A stretch of DNA of 64,000 bases from NCBI RefSeq assembly GCF_016722965.1, contig NZ_JAEQNB010000001.1, positions 1,081,344 through 1,145,343 of the forward strand, in the 5' to 3' direction. Positions 54,451 through 63,576 of the stretch are shown here, one piece after another. The position numbers and the translations under genes are program-made. The DNA comes from Tumebacillus amylolyticus (lineage in GTDB: Bacteria > Bacillota > Bacilli > Tumebacillales > Tumebacillaceae). Positions within the stretch are counted from its first letter, which is position 1. Every line of letters begins with the position of its first letter. The notes beneath the pieces are model-generated. The model worked only from the letters and a program-made list of their open reading frames with translations, ran no database searches and was not told where the DNA came from.

Positions 54451-55179
54451 TCGTTTCGCTAACACAACCACTTCAATCAGTTCTCCCAGCGTCGACACAC
54501 CGCGCGCCAACGCTTGATTGACGAAACAAGACCACAACTCGGCTGTCATCTGGGCATCTCCATCAGCCGTGTGCCGCCCGCGAACGGGGATTTCGTAGAG
54601 CGCGAGCAGATCATCCAGCGTGTAGGACGAAAGTTCCGGATGCAGCCAGCAGGCGACGTCTACCGTGTCGATGACACGATGGGGGAGGTGGGCTTTGTAT
54701 GTTTTTTTGAGCCCCGCGTTCAGGAAACGCATGTCGTGCCCGGCATGGTGCGCGATCAGAACGGCATCGTGGACGAACTGCAAGAACAGAAGCATCACCT
54801 CGCGCAAGGGCGGAGCACTCGCCACGTCCTCATCACGAAGTCCCGTCAACTCGACGACATGCGGGGGAATCGATTGAGCGGGATCGGGACGCACCAGGGA
54901 ATGCATCCTTTTTTCCCGCACGATGTTCCCCAGCACTTCGACGGCGCCGACGGAGAGCAGCGCGTCGTTGCCGGGTTGGAACCCGGTCGTCTCCGTATCC
55001 ACGACAACAAACCGCACTTCCGTCAAAGGCATCTCCCACGCCGCTTTGTTCCTCGCCTCCCGGATCGTATGTCGGAAGAGGGCTTGGGAGCTCATTTCCT
55101 CGTGCGAGGTGGACGCAAACAGCTCTTGCAACGGAGTTCGAACAAAACGGTGGAAGAACCCGAACTTATTCTGCTCCAT
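54430..55179 (-). CDS. DnaQ-like 3'-5' exonuclease
   Basis: A 249-residue DEDDh exonuclease of the DNA polymerase III epsilon type. Exo I is FVVVDTETTGFQPG with Asp61 and Glu63, Exo II is IAHHAGHDMRFLN, and Exo III is GRHTADGDAQMTAEL with the catalytic His and Asp. The first 50 residues are a helical extension. The start ATG 55179 follows GAGGAGGGAG and lies 13 bases after the DUF294 gene. Pairing of such an exonuclease with a DUF294 protein is recurrent in bacteria, but the joint role is not known to me. Confidence 0.9.
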   Translation of the reverse strand: MEQNKFGFFHRFVRTPLQELFASTSHEEMSSQALFRHTIREARNKAAWEMPLTEVRFVVVDTETTGFQPGNDALLSVGAVEVLGNIVREKRMHSLVRPDPAQSIPPHVVELTGLRDEDVASAPPLREVMLLFLQFVHDAVLIAHHAGHDMRFLNAGLKKTYKAHLPHRVIDTVDVACWLHPELSSYTLDDLLALYEIPVRGRHTADGDAQMTAELWSCFVNQALARGVSTLGELIEVVVLAKREKGMSL

Positions 55180-55192
55180 GCCGGCTCCCTCC

Positions 55193-56242
55193 TCACTTCG
55201 GCTTTACAAAGTACTTCGCGGTCCGCTTCTGCAACGCCCGCACCGTTTTCAAGACGACTTTCAGATGCAACGCTTCTCCCGACGGCAACTTATCAGGACT
55301 GACATAGTTCTCCCACAGGCGAAGATGATGCAGATATTCGTAGGCATCCAAAACCGGGCGTGCCGTTTCGGCCGTCCAGATGCCGCGCAGAACCAACTCC
55401 GCGATTCGCTCACCTGTATTCGTCTGCTCAATGCCATGGGCAATCGCCCAGAGACGAACGGCGTTGACGAGCGGCAGGTACCCGCCTTCTTTGAGATGTA
55501 GCCGACCGACGTGATCTCCCCACCGTTCAATGCGGAAGCGGTCCCAAAAGTCGAGACCTGTTTTGGTGGACAGGCCGTTGTCGGCGACTTGCCATTTGAG
55601 AAACTCCATCTGTGGAATGCGTTCCACCAACCAACCTCGCAATTCTCTCGCCAGCGACTCCTCTCCATAGATCGGACGCAGGTCTGACGCGATCAAGAGA
55701 TGCCGCGTGTGGCTCCAATCCGGGTAATCCGCATACTTTTGGAACTGTTCGTGCCATTCTTCGACCGTCCCGTTCCAACGCGTGTTCGCCGCCATGACGA
55801 ACCCCGAGCAGAAGGGATACCCGATCTCCTCCAGCCGTGCGTTCCCGATCTCCCCCACCTGTTGAAAAAACGACCGTTCCTTCGTCCGGCCGTCCTCATC
55901 CCTCGCGAGGCTTCGGTAGACGAGCGCGTTGTCTTGGTCGGGGTGCAAGGTCAACTCGCGACGACCGCCGCTGCCGAGCAGCAACCAGCAAAAAGGGGCC
56001 GGCGGTGTGCCGAGGCCCTTTTTTTCTGCGTCGTGGAGGGCGAAGTCGAGAGCGCGGCGCATGAGCAAGTCGTGCCAGAGGTTGACGGAGGCGCAGACTT
56101 CGGCCATCGCCATCCCGCGCAACGACCACCGTTCCGCGACGTCGGCCATGCTTTCGCGGGTACGGCGGAGGTCGTGAAGACTCTCCGCCGATTCAATGCT
56201 TTGGCGAATCCAAGTCCAGGTGTACACCCGATCCAGTTGCAT
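55193..56242 (-). CDS. DUF294 nucleotidyltransferase-like protein, GlnD-type, without CBS domains
   Basis: A 349-residue protein. The nucleotidyltransferase core is LLLGSGGRRELTLHPDQDNALVY, with the Gly-Ser and the Asp102-x-Asp104 pair as in GlnD. The C-terminal DUF294_C domain has RLHLKEGGYLPLVNAVRLWAI and ends with helices. Most relatives have N-terminal CBS or cyclic-nucleotide domains; these are missing here and replaced by a helical 75-residue start. The start ATG 56242 follows GGGGAGTG. It lies 21 bases after amtB, which suggests nitrogen-linked signalling. The target is unknown. Confidence 0.85.
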   Translation of the reverse strand: MQLDRVYTWTWIRQSIESAESLHDLRRTRESMADVAERWSLRGMAMAEVCASVNLWHDLLMRRALDFALHDAEKKGLGTPPAPFCWLLLGSGGRRELTLHPDQDNALVYRSLARDEDGRTKERSFFQQVGEIGNARLEEIGYPFCSGFVMAANTRWNGTVEEWHEQFQKYADYPDWSHTRHLLIASDLRPIYGEESLARELRGWLVERIPQMEFLKWQVADNGLSTKTGLDFWDRFRIERWGDHVGRLHLKEGGYLPLVNAVRLWAIAHGIEQTNTGERIAELVLRGIWTAETARPVLDAYEYLHHLRLWENYVSPDKLPSGEALHLKVVLKTVRALQKRTAKYFVKPK

Positions 56243-56263
56243 CGCCGATCACTCCCCGTTCGG

Positions 56264-57649
56264 TTACTTGACTTTCAGATACTCACCACCGTGCGGCAAC
56301 TGCTCGGGGTAGCCGGACGCGCCGTGTTCGGAAACGTCGAGGCCGATGATCTCTTCTTCACGAGAGATGCGCAGGCCGACGATTTTTTTGATGGCATAGA
56401 GGACGAGGAACGAAGCGATGAAAACGAATGCGAAGGAAGCAACCAGTCCGAGCGCTTGCACGCCCAGTTGTGAAAACCCTCCGCCGTAGAACAGGCCCGG
56501 TTTGCCGACGCCCAATTTTTCCACAAGGTCGGGTGCGGCGAAGAAACCGGTGGACAGCGTGCCCCAGATCCCGGCCACACCGTGTACGGAGAAAGCGCCG
56601 ACCGGGTCGTCAACTTTGGCCACACGGTCGAAGAACAACACCGAGAAGACCATGAACGTACCTGCGATCGCTCCGATGACAACGGCTGCCCACGGTTTGA
56701 CATAGGCGCAAGACGCGGTGATCGCGACGAGAGCTGCGAGGACCCCGTTGAGCATGTAGCCGATGTCCGGTTTTTTCAGAACGATCCACGCGGTGAGCAG
56801 AGCGGCGACGGCACCGGCAGACGCGGCGAGGTTGGTCGTCATCGCCACGTAGGGGAAAAACGTGCCTTGCGCCATGAACGTCGAACCTGCATTGAAGCCA
56901 AACCAACCAAACCAGAGGATGATGACGCCAAGCACGGCATAGACGGTATTGTGACCCGGAATCAAGTTGGTCGTGCCGTCCTTGTTGTATTTGCCGATGC
57001 GCGGACCGAGCAACATCGCGCCAACCAGTGCGGCGACACCGCCTTGTAAGTGAACGACGGTGGAACCGGCGAAGTCTTGCATGCCCAGTTTACTGAGCCA
57101 ACCGCCGCCCCAGACCCAGTGGGCGATGACCGGATAGATCAACCCGATGAACAGAGAGCCGAACACGAAGTAGACGATCAGTTTTGCACGTTCGGCGATC
57201 CCGCCCCACATGATGGCAAGCGACACGCCTGCGAATACGACTTGGAACATGAACTTGGCGCCCATCGGAACGTCTGCGAACGAGAGCGACGAGAACACGT
57301 TGCCGATGTTGTCATCCGATGTGTCGAGGAAGAATCCGTGTACGCCAATCCATGAATTGCCGTCTCCAAACGAGAAGGCAAACCCGACCGCCCAGAAGAC
57401 CAGCGTTGCGATGGCGAAGCTCAGGACGTTTTTCCCGGCGATGTGTCCGGCGTTTTTCATCCGGGTGACACCGGCTTCAAGTAGTGCAAATCCTGCTTGC
57501 ATCAAGAACACCAAGACGGCTGCGACCAGTACCCAGACTGCGTCGACTGCTTGGATGGCGTCTTTTACGGTCGGGTCGTCGGCGAATGCTGCACTTGGGA
57601 TCGTCAACCCCGCGGTGGCCAGCGCGAGCCCCCATCTCCATTTTTTCAA
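56264..57649 (-). CDS. amtB: Ammonium transporter
   Basis: A 461-residue Amt/MEP/Rh channel with a signal-like first segment (KKWRWGLALATAGLTIPSAAFAD) and 11 further segments. Signatures are FLMQAGFALLEAGVTRMKNAGHIAGKN, GSTVVHLQGGVAALVGAM with the twin-His pore region, and GVAGIWGTLSTGFFA. No glnK gene is adjacent, unlike the usual glnK-amtB pair. TTG 57649, ten bases after GAGGAG, is preferred; GTG 57658 sits one base from it. The promoter carries a TnrA/GlnR-like box, so expression likely depends on nitrogen supply. DUF294 and exonuclease genes follow. Confidence 0.93.
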   Translation of the reverse strand: MKKWRWGLALATAGLTIPSAAFADDPTVKDAIQAVDAVWVLVAAVLVFLMQAGFALLEAGVTRMKNAGHIAGKNVLSFAIATLVFWAVGFAFSFGDGNSWIGVHGFFLDTSDDNIGNVFSSLSFADVPMGAKFMFQVVFAGVSLAIMWGGIAERAKLIVYFVFGSLFIGLIYPVIAHWVWGGGWLSKLGMQDFAGSTVVHLQGGVAALVGAMLLGPRIGKYNKDGTTNLIPGHNTVYAVLGVIILWFGWFGFNAGSTFMAQGTFFPYVAMTTNLAASAGAVAALLTAWIVLKKPDIGYMLNGVLAALVAITASCAYVKPWAAVVIGAIAGTFMVFSVLFFDRVAKVDDPVGAFSVHGVAGIWGTLSTGFFAAPDLVEKLGVGKPGLFYGGGFSQLGVQALGLVASFAFVFIASFLVLYAIKKIVGLRISREEEIIGLDVSEHGASGYPEQLPHGGEYLKVK

Positions 57650-57686
57650 GTCAATCACGCTCCTCGATGAGATGATGAAAAGTTCG

Positions 57687-57703
57687 TGTTATATAAGCTA
57701 ACA
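57687..57703. promoter_or_regulatory. TnrA/GlnR-like box upstream of amtB
   Basis: TGTTATATAAGCTAACA matches the 17-base consensus TGTNANAWWWTMTNACA at all but one defined position. It lies about 10-25 bases downstream of the expected transcription start, a position more suited to repression. Confidence 0.6.
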
Positions 57704-57718
57704 TCATTTGTTGGACTC

Positions 57719-57747
57719 ATTGTATGCGGAAGTTCTAGAATGTTCAA
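57719..57747 (-). promoter_or_regulatory. Promoter of amtB
   Basis: On the minus strand TTGAAC (57747-57742) and TACAAT (57724-57719) are 17 bases apart, giving a leader of about 60 bases. Confidence 0.7.
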
Positions 57748-57820
57748 ATAATTAGAAAGGTGTAGGGGAGGTTGAGGTGTGGACGTAACCGTTTTCACTT
57801 TCATTTCCGCTTTTTCGCAT

Positions 57821-57860
57821 AAAAATACATCCGGCCCCTCGTGGAGAGAGGCCGGATGTA
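57821..57860 (-). terminator. Terminator of the DUF2334 gene
   Basis: On the minus strand ACATCCGGCC pairs with GGCCGGATGT around a 13-base loop, followed by ATTTTTATG. Confidence 0.75.
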
Positions 57861-57875
57861 CATTGGCTTGCATGT

Positions 57876-59771
57876 TTAGTTGGTTTTTGAGCGGAACGAC
57901 AGGGAGAGGTCGAGCGTGTGATGCACAGGATCGAACGCCGCGATGTCACTGCTTCCGTTGCCGTCGAAGTCGGTGGCAAACGCGGTGTGATCGCCGCTTG
58001 CCCACGGGCCGTAGAGGTTGTCGTGCGCTTTGAGTTGGTAGTTGCCCGTGTTGTCGAGCACTTGCCAGAGACCGCTCTCCGGGTCGTAGAGAGTGACGTC
58101 GGCAAGCCCGTCATGATTCACATCTCCGGTGAGCACTTGCGAGCTTTTTTTCAGATCGTTGAGCGTGGTTTGGAAGGTGTCGCCCCAAGATGCGTTGTTG
58201 TTGGACGTGTAGCTCATGATCCGCAGAGAGTTCACGTCTTGGCTGTAGATCAGCACATCATCCCGTTTGTCTCCGTTGAAGTCGGCAGAGCGAATGACGG
58301 CATCCAGCGGAATGTCCGAAATTTTGCGCAGGTCGGCGAAGCGGCCGTTGGAGTTCCAGACCGACCAGAGTTCACCGCCGCGACGCAGCAACAAGTCAGG
58401 GTGGGAGTCTCCATTGAGATCGGCTGTTTGTATGACATCGAATCCGCCTTGCAAGAGGCCGATCGTTTCGGCTTGTCCGAAGTTCGTTCCGGTGGAGGGG
58501 AACAGTCGGAGAGTGCCGTTGGCTTTGTCGTAGGCGATGAGGTCTTGCAGCGAATCGCCGTTCACATCTCCAAGCAGGAATTGCTCAGAGGGAGCAAACG
58601 TCGTCTTCAACCACTCCCTGGGAGCGGGTTGCGTGCGATTGCGCGGCCATTTGTAGTTTCCGGTGAACACTTGGACACGGTTTTTGTCATGCAGGACGAT
58701 GTCGGCGTTGGGATTGCCGCTGACGTGCCCGACCATGATGTCAGACGACTGTGTGCCCAGTGGCAATTCGATGCGATGGGCCGGCGAAAAGGGGAGGACG
58801 TCATAGAGCGACTCCCACTGGAATCCGCGGTCTCGGAATCCCTCTACTAATAAATGCAAGTTGGATGGGTCGGTTGCTTTGTAGCGGTATTCAGGGAGTC
58901 CATTGCGAATTTGCGGTTTGCCATCGGCTCCAAGAACTCGTTCGAGGAACGGGAATTCAAGGAACGGATGGTAGTACATCGCACCTAGACCGCGAAACGT
59001 AGGCAAGCGGTCGAGAACGGCGGTGACGCTGTTGCGGTCTGTGATGTACTTCAGGGGAGCCGGGATATAAGCGGAACCGAGTGTCGGGCTTCCAAACGTA
59101 TTCTGCGTTTCGTAAACTGTCATGTCTTTGAAGGAACGCAACGAGCGGTAGTCCGGTTGGTAGAGCACGCCCATGTAGGAGCGGAACACTTCCTCTTGTT
59201 CACGGTTGTCGTGGTAATGCGGCGATTCCCAGAAGCCGGGTACGAAGCCCGCTTTTTCAAAAGCAGCGAGAGAGCTCTGAATCTTATCGGATGCATATTC
59301 GGCTGTGGTCGTCTCGACGGCCCCCTCGACGTCAAATTCAAAGCCTGTCCCCGAGTCTTGGTAGTTGTCGGGGCGTTTGGCGTCTCCGTACTGGTGGGTG
59401 TAGCCGTGCATGCCGAGCACTGCTCCGTGGTTTTGGGCATCCCGGAGCAAAGCGGTAAATTGTTTGACAGTTTCGTCCGGGTTGGGGTCGTCAATTCCTT
59501 TTTCATACCAAGTTCCGTCAGGCTGAATGTGTTTGGAGCGGGCGATGGTTGCGACATGGAACGGGACGTTCTGACTTTCCAGATATTCGAAAATGGCGCG
59601 CAGCTTTCCGAGGTCGTCAAGCGTCTCGTAAGACCCGCCGGGACCGACATCTTCCAATCTCAACATCGCATGGTGCTTGTCTTGATTTGGAAACGCGTTG
59701 GTTTCGGTCGGCAGATGCAACGGAGCGAACACGACGGCGGCAAACAAAACGCCGAGTAGAATTTTTTTCAT
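57876..59771 (-). CDS. Secreted DUF2334 deacetylase-like protein with FG-GAP/VCBS repeats
   Basis: A 631-residue exported protein with a signal peptide (KKILLGVLFAAVVFAPLHLP). Residues about 30-330 match DUF2334, a polysaccharide-deacetylase-like barrel: AMLRLEDVGPGG, PFHVATIARS, LGMHGYTHQYGD, and FWESPHYHDN, whose Asp and His could bind metal. Residues about 345-625 hold five or six FG-GAP/VCBS-type blades with calcium-binding signatures such as DVNGDSLQDL, DLNGDSHPDL, DFNGDKRDDV, DVNHDGLADV and DFDGNGSSDI, forming a probable beta-propeller. It likely acts on cell-surface or environmental glycans. The start ATG 59771 follows a GGGGA segment. A terminator follows. Confidence 0.85.
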   Translation of the reverse strand: MKKILLGVLFAAVVFAPLHLPTETNAFPNQDKHHAMLRLEDVGPGGSYETLDDLGKLRAIFEYLESQNVPFHVATIARSKHIQPDGTWYEKGIDDPNPDETVKQFTALLRDAQNHGAVLGMHGYTHQYGDAKRPDNYQDSGTGFEFDVEGAVETTTAEYASDKIQSSLAAFEKAGFVPGFWESPHYHDNREQEEVFRSYMGVLYQPDYRSLRSFKDMTVYETQNTFGSPTLGSAYIPAPLKYITDRNSVTAVLDRLPTFRGLGAMYYHPFLEFPFLERVLGADGKPQIRNGLPEYRYKATDPSNLHLLVEGFRDRGFQWESLYDVLPFSPAHRIELPLGTQSSDIMVGHVSGNPNADIVLHDKNRVQVFTGNYKWPRNRTQPAPREWLKTTFAPSEQFLLGDVNGDSLQDLIAYDKANGTLRLFPSTGTNFGQAETIGLLQGGFDVIQTADLNGDSHPDLLLRRGGELWSVWNSNGRFADLRKISDIPLDAVIRSADFNGDKRDDVLIYSQDVNSLRIMSYTSNNNASWGDTFQTTLNDLKKSSQVLTGDVNHDGLADVTLYDPESGLWQVLDNTGNYQLKAHDNLYGPWASGDHTAFATDFDGNGSSDIAAFDPVHHTLDLSLSFRSKTN

Positions 59772-59912
59772 CTAAGAATCCCCTCTGCTGGTACTTCTCC
59801 TCTACCACTTTGCCTAGAAAGTGGGTTTTCGTCAAGATTTCAATGTTGGAAATTATGTGTCGTAAGAGAACAGACACATTTTAAAATAGACAAAATTTTT
59901 GTTCAAATACGG

Positions 59913-59941
59913 TTGACTCTAAATATTGTGTCTATTATACT
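59913..59941 (+). promoter_or_regulatory. Promoter of the InhA-like protease gene, inside an inverted repeat
   Basis: TTGACT at 59913-59918 and TATACT at 59936-59941 with 17 bases between. AATAGACA (59885-59892) and its inverse TGTCTATT (59929-59936) flank the -35 box and touch the -10 box. Confidence 0.72.
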
Positions 59942-59992
59942 AGCGTTGCACCACCAGAGAATAAGGGGTCATTTAATACGGGAGGCGATGAG

Positions 59993-62389
59993 ATGAAGAA
60001 AAACAAGAAAAAGCACGTCGCAGCAGGTGTCGCATCAGCACTGATGGCAAGCACACTGTTGACGGGTAACGTGTTTGCAGCTCCGACGACTGACGCAGAA
60101 CAACAGGTTGCATCGGTAGTTCAGGCAGACAATCATGGCGATATCGATATGAACATCGTCAATGAAGATAAACTTCTTGATTCTTTGATCAAACAAGGTC
60201 TTGTCTCGCAAGACGCTACGCAAGAAGCAAAGCAAGCAGCTCTTCAGTCTTACATCCAACTCAAGAGCAAGACTGACTTTGACGTGAAAGAGAACGATCC
60301 GTTCGCTGCTCAAGTCAAAGCACAAGATGCTGCGAAACAATCGCAGTTCAAAGGCTTCAACAACGGCCTGCTCAACGGCAACGGCAACAAAAACGGCCAT
60401 TACAAAAAACAGCCGGACCCGGTTCAAGAAACCGCCTACACCGGTGCTGTTCGCAAGTCGAAAGTTCTCGTTCTCTCTGTAGAATTTTCTGACTTTGCAC
60501 ACAACCAAATCAAGCCGGGCGAGTCTGACAACTACTACTCCGACTACACCCTGCAACACTACGAAGACATGATCTTCGGCGACAACGGCGTAACCGGCCC
60601 GCACGGCGAGAACCTCGTTTCGCAACGTCAATTCTACCTGCAACAATCGGGCGGTACCTTCACCGTTGACGGGAAAGCGTACGGCTGGCTGAAAGTTCCG
60701 CACTCTGCAGCGTACTACGGTGCAGACAACCCGAAGGGCGGTCATGACAACGTAGCTCCGGGCGGCTCCAAGACGTTCGTGAAGGACGTGTACAACGCAG
60801 CGAAAGCGGCGGGCATTCCGCTGCAAGACTACGACCTCGAAGATCCGCACGATCTCGATGGCGACGGCATCACGAACGAGCCGGACGGCCTCGTTGACTC
60901 CCTGATGCTGATCCACTCCGGCATGGGCCAAGAAGCGGGCGGCGGCGTACAAGGCAACAACGCGATCTGGTCGCACCGTTCTGCAGTCTTCTACGATCCG
61001 GACGGTCTGGGCAAAGGTCTGCCGGGCTTCTATGACTACATGGTCATGCCGGAAGACGGCGCAACCGGCGTCTTCTCTCACGAATTCGGTCACAACCTCG
61101 GCCTGCCGGACGAGTACGACACCGTCTACTCCGGCACGGGCGAAGCGATCGGCTACTGGTCGATCATGGCATCCGGCTCTTGGGCGGGCGACATCCCGGG
61201 CGCAGAACCGACCGGCTTCTCTCCGTATGCTAAGGAATACTTCCAAGCAACTCTGGGCGGCAACTGGGCTTCTCAGAAAGTTGTAAACTGGTCTGACATC
61301 TCCACCAAAGGTTCGCAGTTCCTGCTCGACCAAGCGAACTCTCCGAACGGCCAGAACTACACCCAACTGCGCGTCAACCTGCCGCAGAAAAAATCCCCGA
61401 TCCTCGCTCCGCTTTCCGGCGCGCACGATTTCTGGGGCGGCCAAGGCGATAGTGTTGAACGCAACATGGTCACCTCGCTTGACCTGACCGGCAAGACCCA
61501 AGCAGCTCTGAACTTCGATACCTGGTACAACATCGAAGACCAGTGGGACTTCGGCTTCGTCCAAGTTTCCACCGACAACGGTTCTTCTTGGAAGTCTCTT
61601 TCCAACGCAAACACCCGTTCTGACGTCAACCCGTCGTCCTTCCCGAACATCATCTCTTCCGTTCCGGGCTTCACGGGTCAATCGAACGGCTGGCAGAACG
61701 AATCCTTCGACCTGTCCCAATACGCAGGTCAGAAGATCCAACTGCGTTTCCGCTATGCAACCGACAGCGGCACCAACTACGATGGTTTCTTCGTCGACAA
61801 TGTAAAAGTCACCGCAGACGGCCAAACTCTGCTCTCCGATGACGGCGACCAAGCAACCGATTCCTTCACCTACAACGGCTTTACGAAAAACGACGGCAAC
61901 AAATACACCGACCACTACTACCTGATGGAATGGCGTAACCAAGCCGGTGTGGACAAAGGTCTTGCTCACATCCGCCGCGGCGCTTCCCTGATGTCTTACG
62001 ATCCGGGCCTCGTCGTCTGGTACGTGGACGGTTCCTACTCCGACAACTGGACGGGCGTTCACCCGGGCGACGGTTTCCTCGGAGTCGTCGACGCGCACCT
62101 CGGCCAAAAGATGGTCTGGGACTTCGGTGCAACCGCATCTTCCCGCTACCAAGTAGCAGACGCTGCCTTCGGTCTGGCTCCGACCTCCGGTCTGAACCTG
62201 AACTACCCGGGCATCCAAACGTTGCTCTACCCGAGCCAACCGGCTCAATCGCTGTTTGACGACAGCAACTCGTACAAGAACACCTTCATGCCGGATGCAG
62301 GTCGCGCTTTGACTTCCTACGGTTTGAAAGTTCGTGTCAACGGTGCTGCAGGCGACAAATCGGTCGGCGCAGTCGTACTCTACAAATAA
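59993..62389 (+). CDS. Immune inhibitor A-type M6 metalloprotease
   Basis: A 798-residue secreted zinc protease of the InhA family. Residues 1-29 form the signal peptide (KKNKKKHVAAGVASALMAST, cut after VFA). A propeptide of about 110 residues follows. The catalytic domain has FSHEFGHNLGLPDEYDT with HEFGH at 363-367, preceded by GQEAGGGVQGNNAIWSHR. The MAM/jelly-roll and C-terminal domains follow (LDLTGKTQAALNFDTWYNIE, YDGFFVDNV). InhA relatives degrade antimicrobial peptides and matrix proteins; here a nutritional role is also plausible. The start ATG 59993 follows GGGAGGCG. Confidence 0.92.
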   Translation: MKKNKKKHVAAGVASALMASTLLTGNVFAAPTTDAEQQVASVVQADNHGDIDMNIVNEDKLLDSLIKQGLVSQDATQEAKQAALQSYIQLKSKTDFDVKENDPFAAQVKAQDAAKQSQFKGFNNGLLNGNGNKNGHYKKQPDPVQETAYTGAVRKSKVLVLSVEFSDFAHNQIKPGESDNYYSDYTLQHYEDMIFGDNGVTGPHGENLVSQRQFYLQQSGGTFTVDGKAYGWLKVPHSAAYYGADNPKGGHDNVAPGGSKTFVKDVYNAAKAAGIPLQDYDLEDPHDLDGDGITNEPDGLVDSLMLIHSGMGQEAGGGVQGNNAIWSHRSAVFYDPDGLGKGLPGFYDYMVMPEDGATGVFSHEFGHNLGLPDEYDTVYSGTGEAIGYWSIMASGSWAGDIPGAEPTGFSPYAKEYFQATLGGNWASQKVVNWSDISTKGSQFLLDQANSPNGQNYTQLRVNLPQKKSPILAPLSGAHDFWGGQGDSVERNMVTSLDLTGKTQAALNFDTWYNIEDQWDFGFVQVSTDNGSSWKSLSNANTRSDVNPSSFPNIISSVPGFTGQSNGWQNESFDLSQYAGQKIQLRFRYATDSGTNYDGFFVDNVKVTADGQTLLSDDGDQATDSFTYNGFTKNDGNKYTDHYYLMEWRNQAGVDKGLAHIRRGASLMSYDPGLVVWYVDGSYSDNWTGVHPGDGFLGVVDAHLGQKMVWDFGATASSRYQVADAAFGLAPTSGLNLNYPGIQTLLYPSQPAQSLFDDSNSYKNTFMPDAGRALTSYGLKVRVNGAAGDKSVGAVVLYK

Positions 62390-62393
62390 TTCC

Positions 62394-62432
62394 AAAAAAA
62401 GACTCTCTCAGCTCCTGAGAGAGTTCTTTTTG
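62394..62432 (+). terminator. Rho-independent terminator
   Basis: AACTCTCTCAGGAG-type stem: ACTCTCTCAG pairs with CTGAGAGAGT, then a T-run. Confidence 0.88.
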
Positions 62433-62545
62433 TTGACTTGGTAGCCCAACTAATTTATAGAATGTGTAAAAAAATGTTGGGTTATGTCGAAAATCCAAGT
62501 ATAATGGAAATATTATTAGCTGACACACATGGGGAGGGCGTTACC

Positions 62546-63484
62546 TTGACGATTACAGTGATCGGGACCGTTTTCGTAGACATCAAAGGCTATGCAAACG
62601 CCAAGATCAATGCGGAGTGCAAGAACGTAGGGGATATCGAGTTCGTGAGCGGCGGGGTTGGCCGCAACGTGGCAGAGGCCATTGCACGTGCAGGTGGTCA
62701 AGTAGAATTCCTGTCTTCTGTCGACGTAACGTCGCAAGGAGATGCGGTGCTGGCAGGTCTTCAAGAGATCGGCATCAGCACCAACCGCGTGGTGAAAGCG
62801 GATCGCGGCATGGGGATGTGGCTTGCAGTACTCGATCATGACGGAGATTTGGCGGCTTCGATTTCGCAGAAGCCGAACTTGCAACCGCTGGAAACGCTCC
62901 TGGAAACGCAGGGCGAAGAGATCGTCAAGAACACAGACGCCATCGTCATCGAGTTTGACCTCGCCGAGCGCGTCGTCAACAAGATTTTTGGCTGGGCGAA
63001 ACAATACGGCAAGCCGGTCTACGGCATCGTTGGCAACTTAGATGTTTTGATGCAACGCAAGTCGATGATCAACGAACTGAACCTGTTCATTTGCAACAAG
63101 GCGGAAGCGGAGGAGTTCTTGGGCCTCACGCTGACTTCGCCGGAGGAATGCAAGATGGCAGCCCGTCAATTGACAATGGGCGGCCTGCAGACCGCTGTCA
63201 TCACCATGGGTGAACACGGCAGCGTGTTCTACGACCGTCTGCACAACGAGTTCGGCTATGTGCCGTGCGAGTCGGTGCAGGTGGTAGACACGACGGGTGC
63301 GGGAGATTCGTTCTTCTCCGGCACGGTGTACGGTTTGGCGAACGGGTTTGGTTTGCAACAAGCGGTGGAGTGCGGTACGAACCTCGCCGCGTGGACGATC
63401 TCGTCGAAAGCGAACGTAGATCCGGAAATTCAGGTGAAAGTCCAGAATAACCCGTTGTTTCAACGTGCGCGCGTTCTGAATTAG
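62546..63484 (+). CDS. PfkB family carbohydrate kinase
   Basis: A 312-residue ribokinase-fold kinase. The N-terminal substrate part is VIGTVFVDIKGYA, with FVSGGVGRNVAEAIARAGG as the first PfkB signature. The second is VVDTTGAGDSFFSGTVYGLANG near residues 248-268, with the catalytic Asp in GAGD. The overall pattern is closest to pseudouridine- or nucleoside-type kinases, but the substrate is uncertain. The start is TTG 62546, seven bases after GGGGAGGG; upstream in-frame starts lack a site. No pseudouridine glycosidase gene follows in the window. Confidence 0.87.
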   Translation: MTITVIGTVFVDIKGYANAKINAECKNVGDIEFVSGGVGRNVAEAIARAGGQVEFLSSVDVTSQGDAVLAGLQEIGISTNRVVKADRGMGMWLAVLDHDGDLAASISQKPNLQPLETLLETQGEEIVKNTDAIVIEFDLAERVVNKIFGWAKQYGKPVYGIVGNLDVLMQRKSMINELNLFICNKAEAEEFLGLTLTSPEECKMAARQLTMGGLQTAVITMGEHGSVFYDRLHNEFGYVPCESVQVVDTTGAGDSFFSGTVYGLANGFGLQQAVECGTNLAAWTISSKANVDPEIQVKVQNNPLFQRARVLN

Positions 63485-63576
63485 AGGGCGGCCCAACCAG
63501 ACCAGACCAGCATAAGTTCGACGCCACCTTGGTATCTTAACTGTGTGAGAGTACCATGTGGAAGGGGAATGGAATC

